DNA from: Euglena gracilis
Taxonomy: Eukaryota > Euglenida > Euglenophyceae > Euglenales
Assembly (NCBI GenBank): GCA_039621445.1
Contig: CP154956.1
Span: 186,001 to 250,000 of the forward strand
Length of the DNA stretch: 64,000 nucleotides
Direction: 5' to 3'
Positions within the stretch are counted from its first letter, which is position 1, and the number at the start of each line of letters is the position of its first letter. A program made the translations under genes and the position numbers. A model generated the notes under the pieces. It did no database searches, was not told the origin of the DNA, and saw only the letters and a program-made list of their open reading frames with translations. This document shows positions 14,000 through 24,414 of the stretch, one piece after another.

Positions 14000-14657
14000 C
14001 GATGGTCTTGCAATAAAAATGGGATGGAGGGGCGATTGGCCCATGGGATGTTTACCAGTTTGTCTTGGAATGTTATTGCATTCGCAACGTGGGGTTTGGC
14101 AAAACTTCACCCCTCCACTCGAATGCCCACCTCCCCAATCAATCCTCTTGCCCATTGCCTCCCTGGAAATGACAGAGCGGCCCCCGTTGGCCACTGCAGG
14201 GTGTGTTTTCGGCGCCATTTCTCTTCCAAAACCCGGTTTGGAGGAGGGTTCACAAATTCTTGTGCATTTTTTTTATTTTTCTTCTAGGACGGTCTTTGAC
14301 AGGGAACCTTTCAAGCCAGATGACCATTTTTGACCCCCTTTTTTCAATCCCCCCGGTCCAGCCCAGCTTTTGGGGGAAAACTTTTTTCCATTTGACCAGC
14401 TGTGCAGCGCTACGGAGCCCATTTGTGAGTTGCTGGCTGGGGGGAAAAAAGTGCTGGCTCGCTGGACCACTCAGAAGTTGGGTGGGTAGGTGGTATTTTT
14501 GAGGGTTTTTTTTTGGTTTTCACCTCAAATTTTTCGTTGAAATAGCACAATCCTGTTGGATTTTGGGCTTTTTTTGCCTGTTTTTGTGAACCAGCTGGGT
14601 CCAGCCCAGCATCTGGTCTGGTTGGACTCCCCTTCAGACCCCCCCCCCCAGGCCCAG
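14000..14657. other. non-coding with class-1 core fragment
   Basis: The part from about 14420 resembles the core of the 26771 and 33924 elements (gtgctggctcgctggacc, cctgtttttgtgaaccagc, ccagctgggtccagccc). I did not find both ends, so its limits are open. Nothing coding. Confidence 0.4.
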
Positions 14658-15199
14658 TAACCCCCCCATTTAAGTGAGCAGTGCCCAAATGGTGCGCAAT
14701 GGCCCAAATAAGTGTCACACCCTCGAGGGTCCGAATGTTAAGTCCAAAAAGTGTGCACCCCCCAAAAAAGCTATTTTACATTGAACCGCTTTTGGGTAGT
14801 GCCCGAATAAGTGTCACACCCCTGAGCACGGTTTTAAGTGAGCGGTGGTTTTGCAGAGGGGGAAGGGTCAGAGCCCCCCCCCCCCCCTCCCCCCTTCGGA
14901 CAGAGGAGGGGGTCCAGGACCCCCCAGGAACCCCAAAAAGTTTTCCAGTGCTCTCCGCCGGGTAAGAATAAAATTTTGTTGGATGTTTTGACCGATTTTC
15001 AACAAAAAAAGTGTGTGAAGGCACGATTTTCGAGCTTTTTTCAAGCCCCAAAATTTTTCCAGCTCTTCGCACCGGAAAAGAATTTGCACAGGGGGGTCCG
15101 ACCCCCCCCCTCCCCCCGCTCATTTAATACCCTGCCCCTGAGGGTCCGAAACTTCGGGCTGATAATGTGCACACCCTGTGCACTGAAATGGGGGGTTTA
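14658..15199. mobile_element. class-2 TA-bounded foldback with nested class-1 element
   Basis: Left TAACCCCCCCATTTAAGTG and right CACTGAAATGGGGGGTTTA are inverted copies bounded by TA. Internal words aataagtgtcacacc and gagggtccgaa recur. A class-1 element (14827-15134) lies inside it. Confidence 0.65.
14827..15134. mobile_element. class-1 MITE, 308 bp, nested
   Basis: Left CACGGTTTTAAGTGAGCGG, right CCGCTCATTTAATACCCTG, flanked by a perfect 8-bp duplication cccctgag (14819-14826 and 15135-15142). Same family as the elements at 27081, 32411 and 48734: ends CAGGGTATTAAGTGAGYGG, with a Tn-rich core between G/C tracts. Confidence 0.9.
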
Positions 15200-15504
15200 G
15201 TATGATGGGAGGGGTCCGAAATTTGCATGCATTGGTGCTTGTTGAGGTTTGTTGGTGTATTTTGTGACGCATGGAAGTTAACCAAGAGCCCGGCCCAAGG
15301 ATGCTCCTTGTTTTCGATGTATTTTATTTACACCATTGCGCTTGAAGCCATTTTCCACACGTGGTGTGTGCCTGCTTAAGAATTTTGGTCAATTTTGGGC
15401 CCAAGGATTTTCCCTCATCCAGTGCCTGGTCCCCAGTCCCCCAACAGATTTTTGTGCCACGCACCAACCAAACGTATGGTTGTGAATACTGCTTTTGCTT
15501 CCAG

Positions 15505-15541
15505 GGGCTGGATGGACCGCTACTACGACGAGGATTTGTGA
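15505..15541 (+). CDS. short terminal exon (WMDRYYDEDL-stop)
   Basis: The strong acceptor tgcttttgcttccag ends at 15504. One frame reads G-WMDRYYDEDL and stops at TGA 15539-15541. The aromatic/acidic end looks like a genuine C-terminus, but with ten codons this rests mainly on the splice site. No upstream partner exon was identified. Confidence 0.3.
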
Positions 15542-15905
15542 TGCCCGCCGCCCGCCACCCCGCCACATCTGTCCTTGGGCCTCACAGACGTGTTGCGTTG
15601 CGCGACTCCGGCCCCGCAGGGGATTATCTTATTCATTGTGGGCGGCTCTGCCTTGGGTATGATGCCCACCTGGGCAGGGTTGGCGCCTTCACCATGCAGC
15701 GGAGGCAAGAGGAAGTATCTGTTTTCGGGACAGAGCGCCCATTTGCTGCCTTTTTCTTCCCTCTGACCTCTCATATAAACTGGCCCAAACTGCCTGGACA
15801 TATATTTCCCCGTCAATCCCCCAGTGCATTTTTTGTGTGTGCCACGCCCCCCCCCTCTCACCCGGATTTTTTTTTGTTTGGCATGCCAAGGATGAGGGTC
15901 AGTAA

Positions 15906-16244
15906 TATACCATTGCTCAACACCTGCCTGCCCCCCCCCCCCGGGTGACTGACTGGTTTTTTTCAGAGTGACTGACCGGTTTCTTGGCCAAGGCCCCCCC
16001 CCCCTGGGGGTGTGGAGGCCCAAAAATGAAAAGTGCAGCCTGGCCTGGCGCCGAAGGCGCCGGAAATTTTTCGTATTTTTTGAGATTTTTGGCAAATTTT
16101 CATTGCCTCCTGAATGGTGGCCGATCCCCCCGGGGGGGGGGGTAAAGTGACTGACTGGTTTTTCGGAAAAAGTGACTGACTGTTTTTTTTTTCCGGAGTG
16201 GAAAGTGACCCCCCCCCCCGGGGGGGTCGCTAAGCAATGGTATG
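15906..16244. mobile_element. class-1 MITE, 339 bp (ACCATTGCT family)
   Basis: Ends TATACCATTGCTCAACACC and GGTCGCTAAGCAATGGTATG, flanked by gtcagtaa (15898-15905) and gtcggtaa (16245-16252), 7 of 8 identical. Inside: G/C tracts, repeated agtgactgactgg words and the hairpin ggcgccgaaggcgcc followed by GGAAATTTTT. A second copy is at 24084 and a diverged one near 21770-21990. Confidence 0.85.
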
Positions 16245-16399
16245 GTCGGTAAGGAACAGTCACCGACCCACTGATCCAGCATTCCCCGGGAACCAATCTC
16301 AGAATATTTCCAATGCAGTGGCATACCCATGTGAGGGAACACTCTTTCGCACACTAGTCGCAGGACAGGATTCGATTTTTTTTTTGGATTTGCACAGCA

Positions 16400-16870
16400 G
16401 GGGGTAAATCCGCCCTCCCAAATTTGAGCATCCCCTCCAAAGTTAAGCAACCCCCAATTTTCAGCAACCTGTGAGGCTGAACCCACCGACACCCAAATTT
16501 CAGCAATCCCCAAAATTAAGCACCCCCCTGGGAGGGAGCGGTGCAAAATCCAAATTTAAGCCCCTGAAAATACAAGGAAAATTGAGGGAAAAGAAGAAAA
16601 ACAAATACAACCAACCATCAGAAACAAAACAACCCAAATTCACAAGTGTTGCTCATTTTTTGGGCTCAAAAGCAGGCATTTCTGTTGTTTTTTTTATTAT
16701 AAAAAATGTGCTATTGCTTTCCTTCATTTTGTAGATTGTTTGGTGCATATTTAAGCAAAAAACTTCGGCTTACTCAGTGGAAACCGAATTTTAGCAGCCC
16801 CATGGACAGGCAGTTGAAACCCAAATTTAAGCAACAGGCGGGGGGGGGGGGAAACGTGTGTTCTTCCCGC
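16400..16870. repeat. aatttaagca/aaattaagc C-run repeat DNA
   Basis: Repeated words aaattaagc, aatttaagc and ttgagcatcccc next to C runs, ending in a G run at 16840-16850. It resembles a class-2 element with its own word, but I could not define two ends. Confidence 0.4.
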
Positions 16871-16995
16871 CAGCAATTTCTTGATTTCTGGTGGGAAATA
16901 ATTTGATTTTGAAAACGATCTGGGATGGGAAGAGATACCTTGCCCGTGTGCATGCTTTGCACACCTGGCTGGGGGTGAAAAGGTTGTATTCCACT

Positions 16996-17236
16996 CAAGG
17001 GTTTTTTTTAGTCTTGGACCCCCTTCCCCGGGGGGGGGAGGGGTGGGGGCTGGTGGGTATATCTTTTTCGGCGTCGAAATTTTTGGAAAAAGGTGCTATT
17101 TTTGGTATTTTTAGCGATTTCGGGCAAAAGTGGGTGGGTCCCCTGGGACCCGCCCCCCCCAGGGGGGGCCCCACCCAGGGGGTGGGTGGGTGCCGACCCC
17201 CTCCCCCCCTCCCCCCCGGTCTTAAAAAAAACCCTG
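16996..17236. mobile_element. class-1 MITE, 241 bp (sibling of 1354 and 26024)
   Basis: Starts CAAGGGTTTTTTTTAGTC, ends GGTCTTAAAAAAAACCCTG. Duplications attccact (16988-16995) and attccgct (17237-17244), 7 of 8 identical. The core is nearly the same as in 1354, 26024 and 27909: ggtgctatttttgg...gcgatttcgggcaaaag between G/C tracts. Confidence 0.9.
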
Positions 17237-17239
17237 ATT

Positions 17240-18500
17240 CCGCTCCTCCGGGGAATGATTCTCTCAGCCAAGGAGTGAGTGCTACGGCCATGCAGGGGGG
17301 AGGGAGTATTTGACCCCTGGGGAGGGTCAGCTTTTGGATGGGCAGTGAAATGGACCCCCAGCGCCCAGGGGAACAAAATACAAAAGTTCCGTTTTCAAGG
17401 GAAGTTTGTCTGGGTCGGCCAGAGGGTGCCTGTCATGGGCAGTCACCCCACAGCACCAGGTTGTTGCAAAGAAGCGTGTAGGGGAGGGATGAGAGGTGCT
17501 GGGAATGACGAACAGTTTAATGGTATTTGTTATGTTTAAATATGCCCCACCCCATATTCCAATATCTTGATGAGCCCAGAAGAAGATTAACGAAATATAC
17601 CGAAGGGGTGCGGGGCAGGCACTATTCCGCGCACGGTATAGAAGCCTTTCTTCCGGTGATACAACAATTTTCGGGATAAAATCCCCATCGATCAGATCCT
17701 TTGTGAGGTAAAAGTTCCCGTTGAAAACGTGTGCCACACCCCAAATTCCACGTGTTGCTTTTGCAAACAACACCACCTTTTGGGATCTGGCTCTGACGTT
17801 GCTGGGGGGGGGGACATAGCAGAAAAAATCCTGTAGCGCGGGAGGTGGGAAATCTACCGCTTGGTAAAACCGTCAATTTTTTTTTGCAACCTGCAACCTA
17901 TGACCAGGGGGGGTGGTCGTACGCCCCCCATTACCTGCAACCTGTGACCGGGGGGTGGTCATTATAAAGATTATAAAGGGGTGGTCGTTGGACAAAGGGG
18001 AGGGGGGGTAGGACCCGGGTGGCGTCCTAATGGAGTTGGATGTCGATAATGCAGTGTCAAAAGTGTGAAAGACCTTTTTCACTTGTTGAAAACCAGTCAG
18101 CCAATCCTGACCCCCCCCCTGGAGCACAAAACGGAAGAAATAATTTTTTTTGGGTTTGTGCAAGAGGATCACACATGAGCCAGCAAAAAACCAGTCAATC
18201 TCTCTGAAAAAAAATGTCCACCATCCCCAGATGGCGTCGCCGGGCTTTCCATACAACAACGACCACACCCAGCCACCCAGCGCACCCACCCAACACGAGG
18301 ACGTGGGGCGACACATCTTCGAACCACAAAACACCAAATTTTCATAACTCAGAATTTTTCTTCGGGTCCTTCTGCTTTCTGCTTAATATGCTTTTCGGAA
18401 ATCCCATCATTGGTTTTAACCCTAACATTTGCAGTCCAGGTATGGCAAGCGTTTTGAGGCATTCTGTGGCCTTATATCACAGATGGCTAAATATATACCA
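17240..18500. other. non-coding DNA
   Basis: 17880-18020 contains tgcaacctatgaccagggggg-type repeats, an inverted copy of which is at 19310-19370. No gene with codon bias or splice signals stands out. Confidence 0.45.
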
Positions 18501-18519
18501 CTCACCTGTGTTGTATCAG

Positions 18520-18690
18520 GGGGGGTCCTGCGCCGGAGGCGCTGGGTATACCTTTTTGGCGCGAAGCGCCGAAAATTTTTGAAAATTGCCTTTAACGGGC
18601 CCGATTTTGGGGGGGGTCCCCCCCCCCGGGGGGGGTCCCGCGCCACCCTGGGTGGGTGGGCCCCCCCCCAGGGGTCTTAAAAAGAAGCCT
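18520..18690. repeat. diverged class-1 element
   Basis: Contains the core hairpin ggcgcgaagcgcc followed by GAAAATTTTTGAAAA, G/C tracts and a right end ggtcttaaaaagaagcctg, but no clear left end or duplication. Confidence 0.5.
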
Positions 18691-18795
18691 GGTTGGGGTC
18701 CTCGAGCCCCCCCCCCTAATTGTCCCCCCCCCCTATTTGGCTAATTGGGGGTCTGTAGGAGCCCGGCCATTAGCCAAATAGGGGGGGGGTGAGGG

Positions 18796-18969
18796 TATGT
18801 ACCTCCCCCTGGGAGGCCGAAACTGGGGGGGGAGGTACATAATGGGGGGGGGAGGTTCACAATGGGGGGACATGCCTGCGGATGGCCGGGTGAGGTGCAT
18901 TCCTCTTGGGACTGCCCCTCCCCCATTATGTACCTCCCCCCCCAGGGGGTACATAATGGGGGGATGGTA
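18796..18969. mobile_element. class-2 TA-bounded foldback (word GTACATAATGG)
   Basis: Left TATGTACCTCCCCC and right GGGGATGGTA with internal inverted units ggaggtacataatgggg. It also carries gcctgcggatggccggg, which returns inverted in the copy at 51120-51408. A related family (word TAATTGGCTAATTGG) lies directly to its left at about 18715-18795. Confidence 0.6.
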
Positions 18970-19393
18970 TTTTGGGAGGGGGGGGGCTTAAAAACCCTTT
19001 TAGAGGGGGGGGGGGGGGTTCTTATTGGTGGTCGCTAGCGACTAGTTGGCCCAACCACCCCTGGGAGGAGGCCACAGACTGACTAAGTTCATCAGGGCTC
19101 GCGATTCGGCCATCGTTGCATTGCACACACAAGGGAATCTTACCAGAGCATTCTGGCAAATTTCGCCCTCCATTTGCACAGCAGCCTTCTGGCGCTGTAG
19201 TTCATGACACCCCCTCAGGAGCAGCCGCTGTGTTTGGGCTACCTCCTTTGTGATTTTCTCCCGCTTTTCGCCTTCGTGAGCCTTTGCCCTCTTGGTGATG
19301 GAGGCGTACGACCCCCCCCCCCTGGTCATAGGTTGCAGGTAAATGGTCGTTGGACAAAGGGAGGGGGGGTAACAAAAGTCTCCAGCCGACACC

Positions 19394-19960
19394 TCAGCCT
19401 TCCACATTGACATATTGTTTGGATGGAACCAGCAGGGCTGACACAGCACCCTCCCCTCCCCCGCCTCCCTCACCTTCCACAGCATGAAATCCAAGCCTGG
19501 GCCGATAATGTGTGCCCGCAGCCCAGTGCCGATGGAGTGCCGCACGGAGTGGGAGGTGTGCCGGCCCTCTCTCGGCCGCGGCAGCGGCAACCGAAGCGGC
19601 CAATTTGTCCGCCACTGGTGTTGAGGAGGCCATCAATGGCTGGCCCGCGTGTCGGGACAACTGCTTTGTCCTCAGCCGGGGCAGTGCATTCCCGTCCTCG
19701 CTCGTGTGGTGCGGCACATGCCCATACACCGCTGGGTTGTCGTGATACCCAAGCGCAGAAAGCCTGCCGACCTTCCCCCCATTCGCACATGTTTTTACCT
19801 CCGACAGGAAGCCATACTGTCCTCGCCATACCCTCCCCCTCCCCCTGCTTTGAAGGGACACGCACAGGACAGGTCTTCTTTGCATTCCACCAGGATTCGA
19901 GGAGGGCGGAGGAGACGAGCGTCGCCTGCGGGCCGGAGGTGCCTCGTGACCAGGTGTCCA
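19394..19960 (-). CDS. uncharacterised coding-like region, frame uncertain
   Basis: GC-rich region with long open frames leftward. One frame gives VWLPVGGKNMCEW... and another, over its left half, RHSIGTGLRAHIIGPGLDFM followed by LWKVREAGEGRVLCQPCWFH. The best-looking segments lie in different frames, which suggests a decayed gene or unrecognised introns. I do not recognise it. Confidence 0.3.
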   Translation of the reverse strand, partial: WTPGHEAPPARRRRSSPPPSSNPGGMQRRPVLCVSLQSRGRGRVWRGQYGFLSEVKTCANGGKVGRLSALGYHDNPAVYGHVPHHTSEDGNALPRLRTKQLSRHAGQPLMASSTPVADKLAASVAAAAAERGPAHLPLRAALHRHWAAGTHYRPRLGFHAVEGEGGGGGEGAVSALLVPSKQYVNVEG

Positions 19961-20159
19961 CCTGCTCTTTGTTGACGTCCCATCCAGAACATGACGGCCA
20001 CCAAAAAATAAAGACAAAAACCCTTTAAAAAATGTGGAATTCACCAGGGGAGCCGCAACTAAATGCAACATAGTCGCATGCAGTCATATGCGTCGCCACA
20101 ATTGCACATCCTCTGGACATCTCACCACCAATGAGAATCAGACCTCGCTCCCGGGCATT

Positions 20160-20580
20160 TATTTTTTACCCCCCCCCAATAAGACCCCCCGCCCCCCCCT
20201 CGGTTCCCCCCCCCCCCTGAATAGAAGACTCTCCCCGTGGATTGTGTGTCAGTTGGGACGGCAAGTGCATTGGCTTCTTCAGCCATTGGTTAAATGGGGG
20301 TTGGGTGATTTTGTTTAGTGATCCAATGCATCCACAAGAGGCTAACATTTACAGCAAATTTGACATGGTTTGGAAAGGTAGGACATGTAGACCCACAAGG
20401 AATTTTTTTCGATAATGCTCGGACCCCCTGGTTTTCAACCATTTTTCCGAATAGTGCCCCCCCCCCCCCCCGAATAGAAGCCCCCCCCCCCCCCGAATAG
20501 AAGCCCCCCCCCAGGTTTTCGACCAACGTTCCGAATGGTAGCCCCCGGGCCCCCGGGGGCTTCTATTCAGGGGGGGTTAT
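20160..20580. repeat. class-2 type foldback DNA (word GAATAGAAG)
   Basis: gaatagaagcccccc units occur in both orientations, with TACCCCCCCCCAATAAGACC on the left and GGGGGCTTCTATTCAGGGGG...TTA on the right. Confidence 0.5.
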
Positions 20581-20589
20581 TGTTTACTT

Positions 20590-20700
20590 ATTAATTTATT
20601 ATTTTTTTCTTTATTTTTTCTTATTTATTCATTCATTTTTTTATTTATTCATTCATTCATTCATTCATTCATTTATTTATTTATTTATTATTAATTCATT
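20590..20700. repeat. ATTC/TTTA microsatellite
   Basis: Degenerate tttattta and attcattc tandem repeats directly right of the foldback element and just upstream of an exon acceptor. Confidence 0.85.
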
Positions 20701-20712
20701 TTTCACTTCCAG

Positions 20713-21008
20713 GACCACACAGAGGTTCGCTCATCCCCCAGCTTCCAGGCAGGTTTTGCCTGGCCAGAATTCCGCCGCCCGCAGCCCCCCCAGCGGCCCC
20801 CACCCCCGACCTGCCCCAGCCACTGCTGCAAAAGCTATGCAGCAGCGAGGCCCACCAGCGCGCCGGGTTCATCGCCCAGGAGGCCGTCGCGCGAAGCCAC
20901 CTCTACCGCCTGGTGGCCCAGCAGCTGGCCCTCCTGGTGTGGGGCTGCCGGGGGGTGCAGTATTCAACCCCTGACAGTGAGCAAGCAGCACCCTGCCCTA
21001 CGACATAG
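20713..21008 (+). CDS. terminal exon, helical Gln/Ala/Leu-rich, unknown protein
   Basis: The acceptor tttcacttccag ends at 20712. The frame stays open for about 97 codons to TAG at 21006-21008 and is strongly GC3-biased in its middle: a Pro/Ala linker (IPPPAAPPAAPTPDLPQ), a probable helix (PLLQKLCSSEAHQRAGFIAQ) and LYRLVAQQLALLVWGCRG, then a polar tail ending AAPCPTT. A second acceptor 36 nt downstream (20748) is an in-frame alternative. No family recognised. Confidence 0.55.
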
Positions 21009-22160
21009 AATCTCTGGAATTGTGGCCAGAATTCCATGTGTCAATTTTCCTCTTTTTTAAAAATAATTTGATGCAGTGCATCATAGTGTGCGGAAACACA
21101 CGGTCACCGTGATACTCGTCGCCAGCTTCACCTCCTTCGCACGTTCCGGCGTCTATGCAGCCCCCGCCATCCATCTTGGGTGATGGTGGCATTCGGTCTG
21201 ACTTTGTAGGCGAGCCAAATTTTGTGAAAAATCACATTTTTTTTTATTTTCTTTGCATATTCTGTCTCTTCGACTTTTCGGGGGGGTCGATTGCACAGGC
21301 AAAATGCTCTACCACCGGCAACTGGAAGCTGCATAAACCAGGAGAATTGATATCTGCAATTTCGGCGGGATTGGGAGGAATTAATATCTGCAATTTTTCC
21401 GCAATTTCCATAATTTTCCGCAATTTCTCGCACTTTTTGCGCAATTTTTTTATTTTCCACATTTTTTCTGCATGAACCTGAAACAGAAGGCGAGATGAGT
21501 TCTGATAGAAAAGTGCACATCCCCAGGGAGCTCCCAAAGCTCCCAAAGGAACTCACATACAACTTGCATTTTTTTATTTTTGCATTTTTTCACTTTTGCA
21601 TATCTTGCATTTTCTTTAAGGGGCCTTGCGCATTTTGAGGGGCCTTGTTGCCTATCCCCCCCCCCGCGGTTTCGTTGGCATTTTTTATTGCTAATTTTTA
21701 GGAATAGGATTAGAGTTAGGATTAGGCCGAAGTGAGAACTGACTGGATTTTCGGAGTGAATGGCTGGTTTTTGGCTCAGACCCCGGGATGGTGTCGGCCG
21801 GGAGTGGCTGAAAGCAGCCACCTTCCGCTGAAGGCGCTGGAGATTTTTAATGGATTTTGCAAAATCCATTGATTTTTGAGAAATTTCTGGCTGAGTGGCC
21901 AAAGTGACCGACCCCCCTGGTGGGGGGGGGGTAGAAGTGGGTGACTGGGTTTTGAAAAGTGACTTTTTTGAAAGTGGAAACTGAACCCCTCCCCCCGAGA
22001 ATAGGTCAGCAAATGGTGCCCAGGCACACCATGGTACCCCAACACCCCACTCTCTCCCCCTGGGGCTGGTCAAATCCAGCCTGGTTGGGGATGCTAAATT
22101 TTGGCAGTCAGGACACACACAGGTCTGGGGGTTGTTGGCCCCGGAAAGCTCAATTCTGGG
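21009..22160. other. non-coding, with a degenerate class-1 copy
   Basis: 21300-21480 has repeated aatatctgcaatttt-type words. 21770-21990 is a diverged relative of the 15906 element (gactgg, ctgaaggcgctggagattttt, gaccgacccccctgg). No gene. Confidence 0.45.
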
Positions 22161-22180
22161 CTATTTTGTTTGCCCCGCAG

Positions 22181-22268
22181 GACACCAAAGCCAAGAAGCC
22201 TTTGAGGAGCCGGAGAAGGAGCCGGCAGATGGATGCGAAAGCCATCGAGACGATGGCGTCTGTTGCAG
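22181..22268 (+). CDS. internal exon, basic Lys/Arg-rich
   Basis: A good acceptor (ttttgtttgccccgcag, ending at 22180) and a donor-like CAG|GTCCGC (GT at 22269) enclose 88 nt. One frame reads DTKAKKPLRSRRRSRQMDAK then AIETMASVA; a competing frame reads HQSQEAFEEPEKEPADGCES. Phase cannot be fixed without a partner exon. The basic frame would suit a nuclear or RNA-binding protein. Confidence 0.35.
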
Positions 22269-22329
22269 GTCCGCCCATTGTTGCCATGCCCTCCAGGAAC
22301 GACGGAGGGCGGTCGTCCCAAGTCTTTCA

Positions 22330-23087
22330 TCTCCAGTGCTTTAGGTGCCCAGTGCGTTTTCAGTGCCAGACAAAATTGTGTCGGTCTCTTTGTGTTCACC
22401 ACCCTGCCTGGGGTCGGACCCTAAAATTGTGATGTGTGGCAGGACTGGTAGAATTTAACGTTGGCAGTTTTGTTTCTGCCAAAGTTGAATTTCGTTTTTT
22501 GTTTGCTTGAAATGGTTTTCCTTTTTCCTTTCTGTTGGGGGACTTGAATGGGATGGAATGATTTGGGAGGAAATTCTGGGCAAAAAAATAGCCCCCAATA
22601 ACTGGAAGCTTCAGTTGCTGCTGGAGGCTTCCAGGAAAGAGATCCAAACAATAAGACCCACGTCCTTGGTTTTGGGGGGGGGGGTGGTTTCATTCGGGGG
22701 GGGGTTAGTTTTTTTAAAAAGATTTCTTGATGGACCCGAGCCTCAACTAATCATCATTTGGGTTCCATAAACACACAAATATGTTTTTCTGCTTTGCAAA
22801 ATACCTATCAAAAAGTGGAATTAAGATAATTTTCTTCGGCATTGCATGCATTTGTGTGCCAACATCTTGAGATTTACCACCGCTCCTCTTCCCATAAGGT
22901 TGTCATTTCCACTGCCTGTGAAGTTGTCGTATGGGTCTTTCCCATTCTACTGACTTCACGTCGGAGAATTTTGGCTGTTTTTTCATAAGATTTTCGGATT
23001 TTTAAAATTTCACAAAATTTTTGGAATGCACAACCAAATGCAACAGTTAGTTTTTTTGCATTTTTTTGTGTTTTTATTTTGAAGCGA
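22330..23087. other. non-coding DNA
   Basis: AT-rich with one G-run patch at 22670-22710. No supported gene. Confidence 0.45.
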
Positions 23088-23095
23088 CAGGGGAC

Positions 23096-23412
23096 CAGGC
23101 TTGTGCTTAGTCGGGTGCCTACCCCACGGGGGGGGGGGGTGGGTGCAAGGGGCAGGCCCCCCAGAGCACCCGATCCGACCCCCCCCCGGGGGGGGGGGTA
23201 GGGTTTTGGGGGGTGCCTGCCCCTAGCAGGCACCCCCCTCCGACCCCGGCGCCGAAGGCGCCGGGGGCCCGGAAAAGGCCATTTTCAATGAAATTTTTCT
23301 GGGTCCAGCCCGGACCCCTATCCCCCCCGTGGGGGGGTGTGCCTGCTAGGGGCAGGCACCCTATAGCACCCCCCCCCCTCCCCCCCCCCCCCGGTTGGTA
23401 AGCACAAGCATG
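23096..23412. mobile_element. class-1 MITE, 317 bp
   Basis: Starts CAGGCTTGTGCTTAGTCGG, ends CCGGTTGGTAAGCACAAGCATG-like, with a perfect 8-bp duplication caggggac (23088-23095 and 23413-23420). Internal hairpins: gtgcctgcccctagcaggcac and ggcgccgaaggcgccggg. The outer TIR bases (CTTGTG) are unlike the other families. Confidence 0.92.
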
Positions 23413-24019
23413 CAGGGGACAAAATTTTTGATTTCCGGCAAAAAATCCTTCTGAAAAATTCCCATTGGGACGTTTTGAATTCTCATGAGATTCCTAGGGG
23501 GAAAACCCGGTTCGCAAGGCTTTTCATTCGGGGTTTACAGCAGGCGTGCAGAATTTTTCTTGCAATTTGTCCAATGTTTATCCCAACAGAATCTGGGACA
23601 TTCTGGAAAGTTGGCAAATCCGGTTTGAATATTTTTCCTCCAAGAGATAAAACAGGCAGCATCCAATCTTGCATTTAAGGTTTTTCGTGTTCTTTTGCGC
23701 ATTTGCATAAAGGAACACAGGTTTTATTTTGGAAGGGTTGGTTTCGGTTTTTGAACTGCTGGTTGCGCGCCGGCCCTCGGTGTGGATGTTCACGATTTTG
23801 TGTGGCTGAAACCCAGGGAAAAGGCCAAAAGTTGGTGTTTTGGCCCTCTGAAAAAATGGTGCCAAGTTGTGAACCCCCTCAAAGTTGACCTCTCGGGAAT
23901 GAGAGAATGGCACAATAAAGCACAAAACCTCCCAGTCCATGCTGCATTTCCTGTGGCAACTGACAGTTCCAGGTGGTGTTCTGAAGCGAACATGTGGAGG
24001 TTGTTGAAGTTGAAGTTCT

Positions 24020-24080
24020 ATGATGATGGTGGTGGTGGTGGTGGTGGTGGTGGGGCGGGGGCTGGTGGTGGTGGGTGATG
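24020..24080. repeat. GGT/GAT microsatellite
   Basis: tgatgatggtggtggtgg repeats directly left of the element at 24084. Matching GAT repeats continue right of it (24362-24410). Confidence 0.85.
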
Positions 24081-24083
24081 AAT

Positions 24084-24361
24084 CATACCATTGTTTAACA
24101 CCTCTCCCACCCCACCCCCGGGGGGAGTGGCTTTTTCAGAGTGACTGACTGGTTTTTTGGCCAAGAGCCCCCCCCCCCCCCCGGGGTGGGGTAGGCCCGA
24201 AAATGAAAAAGTGATTGGCCTGGCGCCGGGGCAAATTTGCATTGCCTCCTGAAGAGTGGCCGATCCCGGGGGGGGGGGGTAAAGTTACTGACTGGTTTTT
24301 TTTTCGGAGTGGAATGTGACCCGCCCACCTCCTCCCCGGGGGGTCGCTAAGCAATGGTATG
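24084..24361. mobile_element. class-1 MITE, 278 bp, inside a GAT/GGT microsatellite
   Basis: Ends CATACCATTGTTTAACACC and GGTCGCTAAGCAATGGTATG, the same family as 15906. Flanks tgatgaat and gtgatgat are duplication-like, but both sides are microsatellite, so the duplication is less informative. It keeps the gactgactgg words and G/C tracts. Confidence 0.75.
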
Positions 24362-24414
24362 GTGATGATGATGATGGTGGTGATGATGATGATGATGAAT
24401 AAAGTAAAGTATGG